From: Xestospongia bergquistia
Lineage: Eukaryota > Porifera > Demospongiae > Haplosclerida > Petrosiidae
DNA length: 64,000 nt
NCBI GenBank assembly: GCA_963965975.1
Contig: OZ014411.1
Span: 8,743,501 to 8,807,500 of the forward strand
Direction: 5' to 3'
Shown: positions 21,808 to 33,948 of the stretch, piece after piece
How positions within the stretch are numbered: the stretch's first letter is position 1
Layout: every line of letters begins with the position of its first letter
Translations under genes and position numbers: made by a program
Notes under the pieces: generated by a model
Told to the model about the DNA's origin: nothing
Database searches by the model: none
Seen by the model: only the letters and a program-made list of their open reading frames with translations

Positions 21808-24800
21808 ATGGCCAGGAACGTTATACAATCAACGTTACAACTTTTGGGAGTTCCTGGTGATATCAACGAAGAAACTATTATCAAAACAATGAACAAATAC
21901 GGAGGTAAATTGGTACAAGTGAAACAAGTGAGAATGCTGTCTGATGTCGGGTCTACATTGGTAACAATAACAGCTACAGGGAAGGGTGAGTTCCACTCAG
22001 CTGATCATGATAATAACAAATCTTTAAGATTTGTCAGTTTTTTCAGACTTCTTTTAAAGCTGTTTCAATTTAATATGACCACCATGCATATGTAGAAGAG
22101 AGGAAAGTTTGCATGGGTACTGTTTGCCATATAATTCATTATTAACATTCATATCGTCACTTTACTGTCAAACTACCTGTTCATTTCATAATTGTTTTGT
22201 TCATATTGTAAAAACTTGACAAAAGTATACAAAGGTGTTTGAAGTAGTAGGGCAGGTAGGGTTATTGTCCTACCAATAGTTTTGTGAATATCAATAATTC
22301 ATTATCATTTGAAAAGTGTGATTACTTGCATAGTTTTCAAGAGTGGTATTGCTCAGATAGCATTTTATGTTTTAATTAGATGTATAAATACTCTAATAGC
22401 TTTTTAATTTTTACAGTTACAAAAATATTGTATTTAACTGCCTCATACCATTCATAATAATTGATCACACACTTATGAATAAGTAATAGATAGATACTAA
22501 ATATTGGTAGGCCTTCACATGCCAATCCCTTGCCCTGTCATTCTTATTTGCCTTCTGACAATCATGGTAATAGTGTTTATCCCTTTATACATGTAAATTG
22601 AGAGAGGAGGGGGGGGGGGGGGGAGGGATGGCTAAAACATCCTCCCCTTTTGCCACCCCTTTGAACATGATCACTGAAGTTTGTTTTTACAAAATAACAT
22701 ATACATGTGTCTTAAAAGAAAAGTGAAGTCTACACAAATTTTAGGCATAATTACTTCTGGGAATTGAGCTCCAATATAACTAAGTGTAGTATTATGAATA
22801 CCTAAATATTATGATGCTTTTTTGATATGAAACGAGGTGTTTTAAATTTTGAGTAGTGCAAATAAAGCTGCAAATGTATATGTATAGTACCAACAGGTTT
22901 ATGAACTATAATACCTGATAACCAACATAACTGGGTATATTATTATGCACACAATAGCATGTTGGAATTGTAATAACTCCACGACAAAAGAGTTATTACA
23001 ATCACAGTGTTATCAATTGTAATAGACTGTGGTCACTTTCAGTTTGAGACAGGTTACCTTTTTTATCATAAACAATATTTTAATTAAAAAAATCAACCTA
23101 TAATTGTTTTTAAGGATACTGGTTATCAACAAAACACTGACTAGACTACAAGATCAGAAAAATAGCAGCAACCTCTGGGATAGACTTACATCTATAGAAT
23201 GCTAGAAATATAGGCAGAGAAGAGGGTAATGAGAACCTTTAATCATGACCAAGCACACCATTTTTATAGTACTCATAGTAAACGTTAATGAAATTTGTTG
23301 GTTGCTATATGCATCAGCAGCTAAAGAATACAGTTTGATTTTATTTGTGGCTTTCAAATTGTTGCATCTAGCAATAGAATTAAACAAAGCAAATGGATAT
23401 GCATGAAATATGGTCCAAAACAATTTTAGAAAAAAATGTTTTAGCTTACTATCATAATTTAATAAACATGCCAAGCATATACATAAAGCCAATATACTTA
23501 TTTGATATTATTATTGAAATCCTATGTGAATTGTAAAAGTGTTGAAAATATTGTATTAAGATCATAAATATTATATTTCATTTAGATCTTCAAGATTATC
23601 TAAAGCAGTTTCCTATACAAATTAATAAGAAACAAGTAATATTGGGCAAATTGTGGCGTCATACATCTAAAGGACCTTCTACTGTTATACTGGAAAATCC
23701 ACCTGTTGAAGTAAGCGTTCAGAATGTCAACAAGTACCTGGAAGAAATTGGAATAAATGCTACAATAACTGTTAGCCAAAATTCTGTTCTAATAACACTA
23801 AATGATCCATCAGGTAATAATATTATATATGCAGTACATATATTTCATTGTTAAAAATAAATAAGGTTTAATTTGTTTTCTCATGCACTATAATATAATA
23901 GTCTGATATAGTATTACAACATTACAAACTGGTATTTGTCTTTAATGAGGAATTAATGAAAAAATTTAAATTATTTTAATGAAATGTAAGCATGTTGAAC
24001 TAATTAACATTAGCCATGACCAGAGTATAAATTCCAGTATGAAAATGTTTCCATGTATGTGCTCATTCCAAATCATGGATGATGGATTCATATTTGTTCA
24101 CTAAGAATACATTAAAAATGTATTAAATATCTACGAAAACTGCAGAGGGACATTCCAATTCCTATTTGTAATTTCAATCAAATGGGGTTATACAGAGGTG
24201 CAATATCCATCCTTGGCTTCTGTAAATGACAACATGGACTGGAATGTCCTTCCTCAGTTACCATATACAACATACCTACAATATATAGCCAAAATCAGGA
24301 ACCCAACCCAACTGGAAATGTCTTGCTAACGCTTGATTCTAAGACAGCTTGTGGTACTCTTGCTCTGCGTTTTTATTATTAAATAGCAAGAAAAGCCTAG
24401 AATTGGTACATGTGCCAAGAATGGAATAAGGAATGTGTAATTGAATCCATCAACTGGGTCATTAATTGGAATTTTCAAAATACGCAAAGGTGTGCGGAAG
24501 AAATTTGAAATAAGAATTGGAATGTCCATCTGCGGCTTCTGTAAATATCCTATATTATGAGCTCTAAAACAACAAGCAGTGCTGATTCTGTTTATAGGTC
24601 TATTAAGCTTAATGTGATTGTTTTAATTAATTATCACATTAATGATTTTTGATTATAACTGTATTGTAACCATGTTGCACCATTTATTACAGTGATGTCA
24701 GTTTCTAAGCAAGTATCTAGGATGACATTTATTGATATAATCCTTTGTGATACCAAAGCATGTGTTAACTTAACATTTAGCATATTATTATATTATTATA

Positions 24801-27800
24801 CTAACACATAATTTTATTATTTTGTTACAATTTATAATTAAATAAAACATTTCTTATTTTCAACAGATCTTCCATATTTAGTTACCAAATGTCACACAGT
24901 TAACGATCATCGTATTGTCTTCAAAGAAATATCTTCTCAAAACCCTAACAATCTAACATCTGATACACAAAATGGCTCAATGTCACAGGACTTTCAAAAG
25001 TCCACTGCAATGGATATACCAAGGAATCGTAAAGATAGTTTGCTTCATATTAAAAACCTTCCAGAAGACGCACATTCTTTGTCAATTAAAACCAATTTTA
25101 AAGAATTATTTCAAGAAGGTGGACACACTATGACAGAATTCATACATGTACAACATGACAATGTTGCATATATCAAGTTTAAAGATGAAAACTGTAAGTC
25201 TGTTTTTTACTATATGGTATATACTTTGCAATCAAGTTCAATTAGCTTATTCCCAGTCATGTTTTGGTGTCTCAACCAGTTATGGTGCATGTGGGTTTGA
25301 CCATTCTTCTCCCATATCTTCATTAAAGAGCAAATAGTAGCTGTAATGCCATTGTAGTATGTACTGTAGTCTATAGAACACAATTTAAACCTTGCTTGTT
25401 GAGATATGATAAAAAGCAATGACAACTGTATGCATATATGCAATTCTTTATCGTTTGCATTGCATTAGTAATAATTTTTTTTTTTAATAAACTTTTGGTG
25501 AATTTTATTTTAATTAATAAGTTGATTTGAACCTCATAATGATACATTTTAAAAACACTGTATTGTTATCACATTTGTGTTATCTTATCATTTTAGCAAT
25601 ACCTCAATTACTTGCTAGTCCACCTGATGATAGTACACTACTTGGACATCCAATTAAGTATTCTATTATTGAGGAATCAAAGGTCAAAACACCTAATGAT
25701 CATGTGTTAGTTGTGGATGGGCTCCCTTCTCACATCAGCAATATTGATCAATATCTTTGTGTATATCTGAAGAATACAACAAAGGTTTTATCAATTAAAT
25801 CCTGCAAGGTTGTACAACAGAAGGCTTTTGTTGAATACGAGAGTCCTGAAGGTCAATATCCTTATATATTTACTAAGTACACACACATAGGCTATAGATA
25901 TATTACTACTGATTATATCGGGATCAAGGTTGCAAGTTTTAAAAATAAGTGAACTGGCACTATTACAAGAGTCATTTATGAAAATAGTATGTAGTCTGAT
26001 GTTGCTTTAGATGTGTGTCAGGTGTATATTGGTTGGCCATTTAATTTGTTACACAAACAGTAAAGATAAACTGGTTGGTTGGTTAAACTAATTTAACCAT
26101 ATCATGTAATATAGTACATCAATTCTTTTTTTAGATGTTCAAAACATCATACAGTCGCCACCTCTAGTTCCATTTTTTCAGAAGATTCTACAGTTTACAC
26201 AGTCAACTAAATGTTTTTTAACCGAACCTGAGAATGTTACAATAGCTGGAAATGGAATACTAGAATTGGTCATTGCAGACAACTTACCACCACCATTATC
26301 AGGTTTGTGCATAATAACAACTAAATTATCAACTATGTATACATAGTTGATAATATCCAAATTGGCTCTGCAAGTTCAGACGCCACATGATTCATGCTTA
26401 TGTCAATTGCAAAGAAATGTAGGATGTTTTCCTGATAATGTCATTTAGTTGCCTCTCAAATTTTTTGTTGTAATATGGTTCAGGTTTGCAAAAGTTGGTA
26501 TTACAAAAATTTAAAATAGTGAGGGTTTACTGTATTAAAGTTTGTAACATATCATAACATTATAATAAAAGTTAAAATGATTTGTATTGAAAAGCTTAAT
26601 ACTAATATTTTAACACATATTCTTTTGGAACATGTTTTACTTCTTTGTACTGAATCAATTGCTAGACCAATTAGTGGCTGTAAATAAATTACTGCTTAAT
26701 TCCTTAACAGAAGTACTGTTAGATCAGTAACAGGAGACTGTTTTTAAGCTTCTACAATATATTTAGAGTTACAAAGAAATAGTCAGTAATGGATGTATTC
26801 TTTCTTTTTCAAAACAGAAACTGAAGATCAACTCATTGTTAACCAAGAGAAGTGGCAACTAATTATGAAACATCGAGCTGCTACAACAATTAGCATAATT
26901 GAATCTGAAGCTTTAAAAATGAAAGTCAAATTGACTTATCCAAATGCTGATAATTCAAGTGACGTTATTTGTATTTGTGGTGATGAAACATCAGTACAGC
27001 ACATTAAAAGACAGTTATCAGAGTTATTAGATAAGGTTTTTATCACAGATTTCACAGTAAGTCCGCTTAATCTACATGAACTTGTTATGGATGGAACCAT
27101 TAAAGCAGAATGCCAACAACTGGAAGAAAAGCATAAAACATTTATTAGTTACGACACCAATGAGCTGCCCAGTAGGTCTGAAAATGATCCCACTACACCT
27201 CGTTTACTTGTCAAGGCGACATCTCCTGTAGGGTCAAGGGTCACTGTATATAGTGGCAATACTTTCACTTATGTGAAATGTGATGCTATTGCCTGTTTTA
27301 TTTCTACTACACCTAGTGCTGAAGATCCTGTGCTACTATCCCTTATGTCTGCTGGTGGATCAGAGTTACAACATGAGATAAGCAGTTATTTACACTCAAA
27401 ATCCAAATTGTTGCCTGCCACTCTTCATAGAATTTCAACTGTTGGATCATTAAAGTGTAGAGATGTCTATCTCATAGTACTACCCTGTTATAACGATGAT
27501 CCAAAAAACCTCATTGCCAAGCCTCAATCAAGCCTAGAAACAGCTATCAATGAGCTCATTACTCAGTCTATTGTGTATGGTACTGACATTGTTATTGCGC
27601 CCATTTCCTGTGCTCCTCTCAACTATCCAACCGAACTTGTTGCTGAAGTTCTTATTCAAGTCCTGACTGGCCGTAGTAGTAAAACTGACAATGACTTAAA
27701 TTTTAGCATTTTTGTTGAAAGCTCATCTTGCAAGGCAATTTTTGAATCAAAGATGAGAGAATATGGTTATCATACATATCATCAGTACTTACCTCATCTT

Positions 27801-30800
27801 TCTCAGTCTCCAAGTGAGCTGTCTTTTTCAGTTACTGTTGAACAATTAAAGAAAAGTGTAAAGATTACACAAGGTGACATGATGTCAATTGGGGTAAGGA
27901 TACTAACGTAAATAAGCTAGACATCAAACTAATGATACTCTCTTAAGACTATATACCATATAGCAGGAAATTTTTACTATTTTGGAGGGTTTTTTAAAAA
28001 TACTGCAAAATTTAATGCCATGAAAGTTTTCAACCATGTATCTATCAACAAGTGCTTTGTTGCAAGCAAAACTATGAAAATTTCTTGCTATTCAGTAGGT
28101 TCCTTTTGTGTTAATGTAAGATGTATAACAATAGTATGATTACACTAATTTATAGTGATAATAACCAGTCTATAAAACACAAAAATTAAAGGATTATGTA
28201 CTAAAAACATCTTTTCTACACAGGCTGATGTTTATATCAACTCAACTAATCCAGAATTTGATCTCTCCAAAGGAGTACTTTCTCAAAAATTTAAGCAATT
28301 ATGTGGTCGAAAACTGGTTGATGAAGCTCGTGAATATATTCGAAAATCAGGAAAGCTAAAGCCTGGTCAAGTAGCAGTGACATCAGCAAACAACACTAAA
28401 GCAAAATGTATTTTTCATGTAGCTCTATTAAGGTATATTGAAGAAGATTCTTTAAAAGTAAGTGTTATCAAAACGTATGTTGAACTGTTCCTTATTCAAA
28501 TACATAGTCAATTGACCTGTACATTTATTTATAATGATTTCTATGTAGTAAAATTAAATTTTGATAAAGTGTATCAATAGCAGCTCCCATGCTCATTAGG
28601 TCAGAAGTCAAATATAGCACAATTTTAAACCTTGTTTGTTGCTATTTTCAATATAGTATATGGTATAAAGGAGTAAGTACTTGTGAACTACCTATGTTTA
28701 AAGATAAATTTCTGATAAATATTGTCTAAACTTGAACAATTAAATCAGATAAAATTATCACCAAATGCTTTCATAATTAGTCAATAAATGAATCAAACCT
28801 GAGTGCACTTTAGTAATTGTTCATCATGTTTAAGAACTTGTCCTATAATATTGCAGAATGGTATTAACCAATGATTGTTTAACACATAAGTGATACATTT
28901 TATGTTAATACACTGGTATGTAATTACATAACATTAATTTAATAGTAATATGCTGTATGTGTGTGTGTGTGTGTGTGTATATACACATATATATTTACAT
29001 GTACTTGTTATATACTCGAGTTTGCTCTTTTTTGACAATAATGCTCATAGACATAATCAAATTTGAAACTGTAACAACATAGGCACATTAAAAATTATTT
29101 CTAATTTTTTCTTTGCAGACTTTTAGAGAAACTGTTAAAACAATTTTTCAAAAGACCAGAGAATATGGCTATAGGTCCATAAGTATTCCATGCCTTGGTT
29201 CAGTTGGACTTGGATACCCAGCTTCAGAGACGGCTAAAATTGTTTTTGAGGAAATTATCACTTTTTTATCTGAGAATCCTCAAACAATCATGCATTTTCA
29301 TATTATTGTGTTTCGAACCTCAGATTTTAATGCTTATGCCAAAGAGTTTGATTGTAGTCTAAAGACACAAGACTTCATTGAACTAGTCAAAAAACATTTA
29401 AATCCCAAGTTATACAAGGTTCAAGACAAAATGCGCTTAGAAGACTGTGGTTCTGGAAAACTGACAAGAAATCACTTAATTGTCAAGTTGTGTAATGGTA
29501 GTATAATTGACGAGGAGACTAATGTCATTGTTACAAATACATCTGATGATATGAAAACTGATTCTAAAAAAATTAGTAAAGCAGTTTATGATGCTGCTGG
29601 TCAGCAATTCAAGAAGTCTCTTTTAGCCGATAGTGCAAAGTTTGTTAAAGGCTTAGTTATTCCAATAAATGCCTGTGGAGCATTAAGGTGTAACAAAGTT
29701 TACCATGTACGATTGCCAGGAAAAATGAAAGGGATTCCTCCCAATCAAACACAAAGATGCTTTTTTGAAGATTATATTTATAAATGTCTTCTACTGGCTG
29801 AAAATGAAAAGCAAAAGTCTATATCCTTCCCTGCATTTTGTGTGGGTAGTGGTAATTATAGTATACCAGAGTCAGCAGAACCAACCTTTAATGCAATACG
29901 AAAGTTTACCACAGTTAATCCAATGCATTTGAAAGAAGTTCATATTGTTATTGCTGATCAAGAAATATACGAAGCATTTTATTTTCATTTTCTCCACACC
30001 TTTCCATCATCTGTTGAGAAAAGCAATGAATTGAGTGTTTCTTTAAGATTACAGTCAAATATATTACCTCGTTTTCCAGAACATCTTTGTAAGACACCCA
30101 ATTTAAGAGAGTGCAAACTTAGTTTTAGGATTGTTGCTTTCAACGAAAGGAAGCTAATTGAAGCTAAGAGAGAGTTAATTGCTTCTATTAACAAACAAAT
30201 TGTTGACGATATGGTAGATCTTGGTGAAACAGCTTTTCTTCTCAATGAATCTGATATTGATGAGATCATAGAGTTAGCAGAAAAACATAATATTGATGTC
30301 AAATTCCAACAAAGTCTAAACAGAGTATTGGTATCTGGAGTAGAGACTTCTGTTAAAAATGTGTGTCAACAAATACAGAAAAAAGTGAATGAGCTCTCTC
30401 ATGTGGCAAATGAGTTACGTCCCTATGAATGGTCTTCAAAACATGAGGATGGTACAATAGCAATTTATACTCTTGATGTAACAATGCAGTTAGAACTTGC
30501 ATACAAGAGAGAGCAAAGCAAAGTTCAAGTTGTAATTGATGGCATTCAATGCACTATTGATCTCAAGGCCATGGAAGAACGTCGTGATGATGGGGTTATA
30601 AGGACAATTAAGAGAAATGTGAAGATAGAAGGTATGTAACATCAATTTAATACTTTTAATAGTAGTGGCTATGTGTTGAGCAAAAATTAATACAGTACTG
30701 TTGATGTTTAGGTTTCTTAAAAATGTAGATCAGTTTCATACATGCTGCTATTACTGGACAATTATAATATTTTATAGACTAATAATTATGAAAACTGCTA

Positions 30801-32597
30801 ACCTCATCTTATATTGAAATGTATTTATTATATTGGTAGTACTAATAACCACAAAGATAGCAGGTAGTAGTAGATGGTTGGAGTTTGATGTATAATTTTC
30901 AATTTACTTATTTTCATCTCTTAGATTTTCCACGAGACTGGGATTATGATGCAATGATGTCTAAGGTTGTCCATTATGCTGACATTTCCACTAAATCAAG
31001 CGAATATAAAAAAGCTACTGCATTATTCCTTGAAACTTTAGGGGAATCTTGTCACAATTATGAGATAGTTAAAGTGCATCGAATACAGAATCTTGGAGAA
31101 TATACAAGATACCAGAGTGTAAAAAGGACTTGGTTAAGATATGGTAATGTCAAAGAGAAAGAGCTTTTTCATGGCACAAAGAAAGATAACATTGAATCAA
31201 TATGTTCCACTGGTTTTAACAGAAGTTTTGCTGCTGAATCTAATGGTAAGATAAGCATTATGCCAGTACTATTGTTAACTGTCCTCTTCTTATTAGCTGC
31301 CAATTTTGGTAAAGGGGTTTATTTTGCTTTAAATTCATGGTACTCTCTTCAAGATAATTACTCAACTATAGACTCTGATGGCTACAAACATATTTTAGTG
31401 TGCTCTGTACTTGTTTGTAATGTAACTCGTGGAAAAAGTGACATGAAAGTGCCACCTCCTCTAAATGATAACCCCCAGGTAAGTAATATGCATGGATTGT
31501 AGTTTTGGTAACAATATTATTATAAAGTTAATGGTTGAAATCTTACTATCTTATTATCTTACTAGTTTTGGAAAATAGTCTGTTTATATGCTGCTTTTGT
31601 TTATAATTAAACTCAAAATTAAAATTATAAGCTTAACAAGATTGTCCTGTGATGCTATTGCCATAGTAACATCCTTGTGTTTAATGATGGAATAATTGAC
31701 AGAAACTGTGGAGCAACTGAATCCAATAAATAAAGGAGCAAGCTATACCTAGAAGTTTGATAGCATGTCAGTTACAATAGCTAGAAGAAAGAAGGAAATT
31801 AGCAAGACTATGAAAAGTGTCAAAGATGGTTACACCTATTCTGATTGTGCTCACTATGAAGGATAATTAATTAATTAGTAATTAAATATTTGTCAGTGGT
31901 TAAAAAATCCACTTTAATCTCATTCAATTAACAATAAAAGTGTAGAATGAAGCTTTTAATTACTGCCTGGAAAGCTTTGCATGCCGGTTAAATTTTATTT
32001 AAATGAACAATGTTTTGACCTGAAAGGCCTTCATTGGGCATATAAAGGAATTATGTAGTTGACCTCCTTACAATAGTCTGATGTTGAGACTTTTTAAATG
32101 TTATTGAGATGTGTTGGCTAAGTCAATCCTCAAATATGAAATCACAGTGCTGTATTATCTTCATTTCTCTGACTTAACTCAGTGTTGTGCACTGACCATT
32201 GTTGTAATTTTTCACATAAAATCATTGTGTTTACAGTGTGTTTACACTTCAGTTTCATTTTGTTTGTCACTTAACTGACACATAAAGTTATAGGATAAAG
32301 TGTTAAAAACAGACAAAATAAATACATAGTTAGCATGAGGATCTGGCAAGCATTATGTACCAAGTAATAACGAAACTGTGGCTTCATTTGTTATCATTGA
32401 AATATGGCATAAATCTTTGGACTGCAAAAATATTTGTAGCTACAGGTTGAACAATAATAAAAACAGCTACTATCTTCTTTTAATTTCTCTAGATCCTATA
32501 TGACACTCTAGTTGATGATGAATCTAATCCTACTATATTCGTAGCTATGAGAGATTCACAAGCTTATCCAAACTATTGGATAACAGTGAAAATGTGA
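21808..32597 (+). CDS. PARP14-like macro-domain mono-ADP-ribosyltransferase
   Basis: Eleven exons in phase give 1528 aa: 21808-21985, 23586-23813, 24867-25193, 25597-25851, 26135-26302, 26818-27893, 28224-28457, 29119-30631, 30925-31245, 31297-31478, 32493-32597. N-terminal half: several RRM-like segments (for example LLHIKNLPEDAHSLSIKTNF and HVLVVDGLPSHISN). Then three macro domains: the first degenerate (about residues 500-660); the second with INSTNPEF and PCLGSVGLGYPASETA, closest to ADP-ribose-binding consensus; the third partly degenerate. A KH-like stretch, a WWE domain (YEWSSKHEDGTIAIYTLD) and a PARP catalytic domain (LFHGTK, GKGVYFALNSWYS, NPTIFVAMRD, QAYPNYWITV) follow. The triad reads His-Tyr-Ile, as in mono-ADP-ribosylating PARP10/14/15 enzymes, not the Glu of poly-ADP-ribosylating ones. 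Vertebrate relatives act in interferon and antiviral responses; here that is inference. Introns carry a MITE and palindromes. AATAAA lies near 32742. Confidence 0.88.
22609..22623 (+). repeat. G15 homopolymer in PARP intron 1
   Basis: Fifteen consecutive G, part of a G-rich run GGAGG...GGGAGGG; the complementary C-rich tract CCTCCCC follows about 20 nt later. Could fold or form a G-quadruplex in the transcript. Confidence 0.9.
22967..23002. repeat. 13-bp perfect inverted repeat, 10-nt loop
   Basis: ATTGTAATAACTC (22967-22979) and GAGTTATTACAAT (22990-23002) flank CACGACAAAA within PARP intron 1. Possibly the core of a small foldback element; no other feature is attached. Confidence 0.75.
24141..24530. 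mobile_element. MITE in PARP intron 2
   Basis: Left TGCAGAGGGACATTCCAATT and right AATTGGAATGTCCATCTGCG form imperfect terminal inverted repeats of about 25-30 bp around a non-coding interior of about 330 bp. No target-site duplication was clear. Confidence 0.6.
26325..26354. repeat. 30-bp perfect palindrome without spacer
   Basis: ATTATCAACTATGTA followed directly by its reverse complement TACATAGTTGATAAT. It lies 22 nt past the donor of PARP exon 5. Confidence 0.9.
28957..28979. repeat. (GT)n microsatellite
   Basis: About 11 GT units, continuing into TATACACATATATATTTACA, in the PARP intron before the large macro-3/WWE exon. Confidence 0.9.
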
Positions 32598-33079
32598 ATG
32601 TTTGTGAACTTTTGTTTCTGTTATCTTATGTGGAGCAATGTATCTACAAACAGATCTATTGTGAAATGCATACCTGCAACTGTAATTTTAATATGTGTTA
32701 ATATGGAATTTATTGGTAATACTACAATTAAATTGGACTAAAATAAATAGAATATGACTAACAAAGATCAAACATATAGTATTGGCATAGACAAGCATAA
32801 TAAGTAAACATCAAAAAACATACAATGATGAATTGTATTATATGACATGTACATACATCCTGAAATGATAAATAATCAGGAAGGTGGTAGCACTACCTAT
32901 GGAGGGACAATGTGCTATATTTGATGACTGACATTACTGTGCAACTTTAATCCTAAGTCTGTCACAGTCTTCTCAATCCCTCCCTATGTGAAATGCTGAG
33001 AACTAAGTCATCATGTTTGTTGAGACCTAATCAGGAGGCACTGTTTCAGAGAATTGAGGATAAACTAACACAACAAAAA
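32598..33079. other. 3' flank of the PARP14-like gene
   Basis: Probable 3' UTR with AATAAA near 32742, then AT-rich DNA. Nothing else recognised. Confidence 0.5.
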
Positions 33080-33760
33080 ATGTGGTTATTATAACCCCCA
33101 CACTAACATATTTATTAGTTTGATGAATCTACCTATGTCTTAGGAGATGTGCTCCTTCAACAACAGGATAATGCAGAATGGAGCATATCCTTCAAGAACT
33201 ATAAGTGAGACAGAGCAAAGATATACTCATAGTTGGAAAAAGAGTCTAGCCATTGTCTGGACATGTGGTAAATCTGCAAATTATGTTCTGGGTAAGCATA
33301 TCCAGTTAGAGACCAATCCCAAATCTCTTCTACTTCTCTTGAGCAAGGCCATTGTCAACCTCATATCCTGTGTTTTTGATTACAGATTGTATAGATTTGA
33401 TTATTCCATGTTTATGGCAAGCTACATTATACATGGTATACTCTCCCCTTCTTTTATAGACCCCATTAACTTTGAATGAAAAGGAGAATGGGTGATGACA
33501 AAGGTGCTAACCAAATCAATTGTGACTCCCTTTCCTGCAGACAACCTGATATTATATTGCAATTGTATAGTGATCCTAAAGATCTATAAGTAGAAATCTT
33601 ACATGACACACCTTGGTCACCTAGGTATTATGAAATGCCATATCAGAGAGTTAAATCAACATTGTGGTGGCCAAGTGTCTCTAAACGGATCAGAGTTTTA
33701 AAAGCCTGATGCTGTATGTCCCAAGAACACTGACAAAACTCATTAATTTATAGATCTTTG
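33080..33760 (+). mobile_element. decayed Ty3/gypsy-type pol remnant (fossil)
   Basis: A fragment of an LTR-retrotransposon polyprotein: an RNase H part (SRTISETEQRYTH, LAIVWTC, YVLGKHIQLETNPKSLLLLL) followed downstream by a region resembling the integrase N-terminal zinc-binding part. It is broken, with several breaks, and no LTRs, gag or protease are seen, so it is an old partial copy. It lies between the 3' ends of the PARP and Fringe-like genes. Confidence 0.7.
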
Positions 33761-33948
33761 GGTTAAACATATTGTATATATGAATATGTGAGAATAAATT
33801 TTTACCTTTAAAATTTGAAGCTAAACATATACACATTATGTGAATGTTAAGTCATAATTATATATTTTGATATATTATGTAAACTGATCACAAATAATAA
33901 TTGTAAGTTATATTAAAGGGATAAAAAATAAATAATATAATTACATTT

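Noticed and set aside
32493-32597. PARP third triad residue read as Trp (PNYWITV)
   Set aside because: The triad position aligns with the earlier PTIFVAMRD block, as in PARP10, giving Ile; the Trp is near the C-terminal end and not catalytic.
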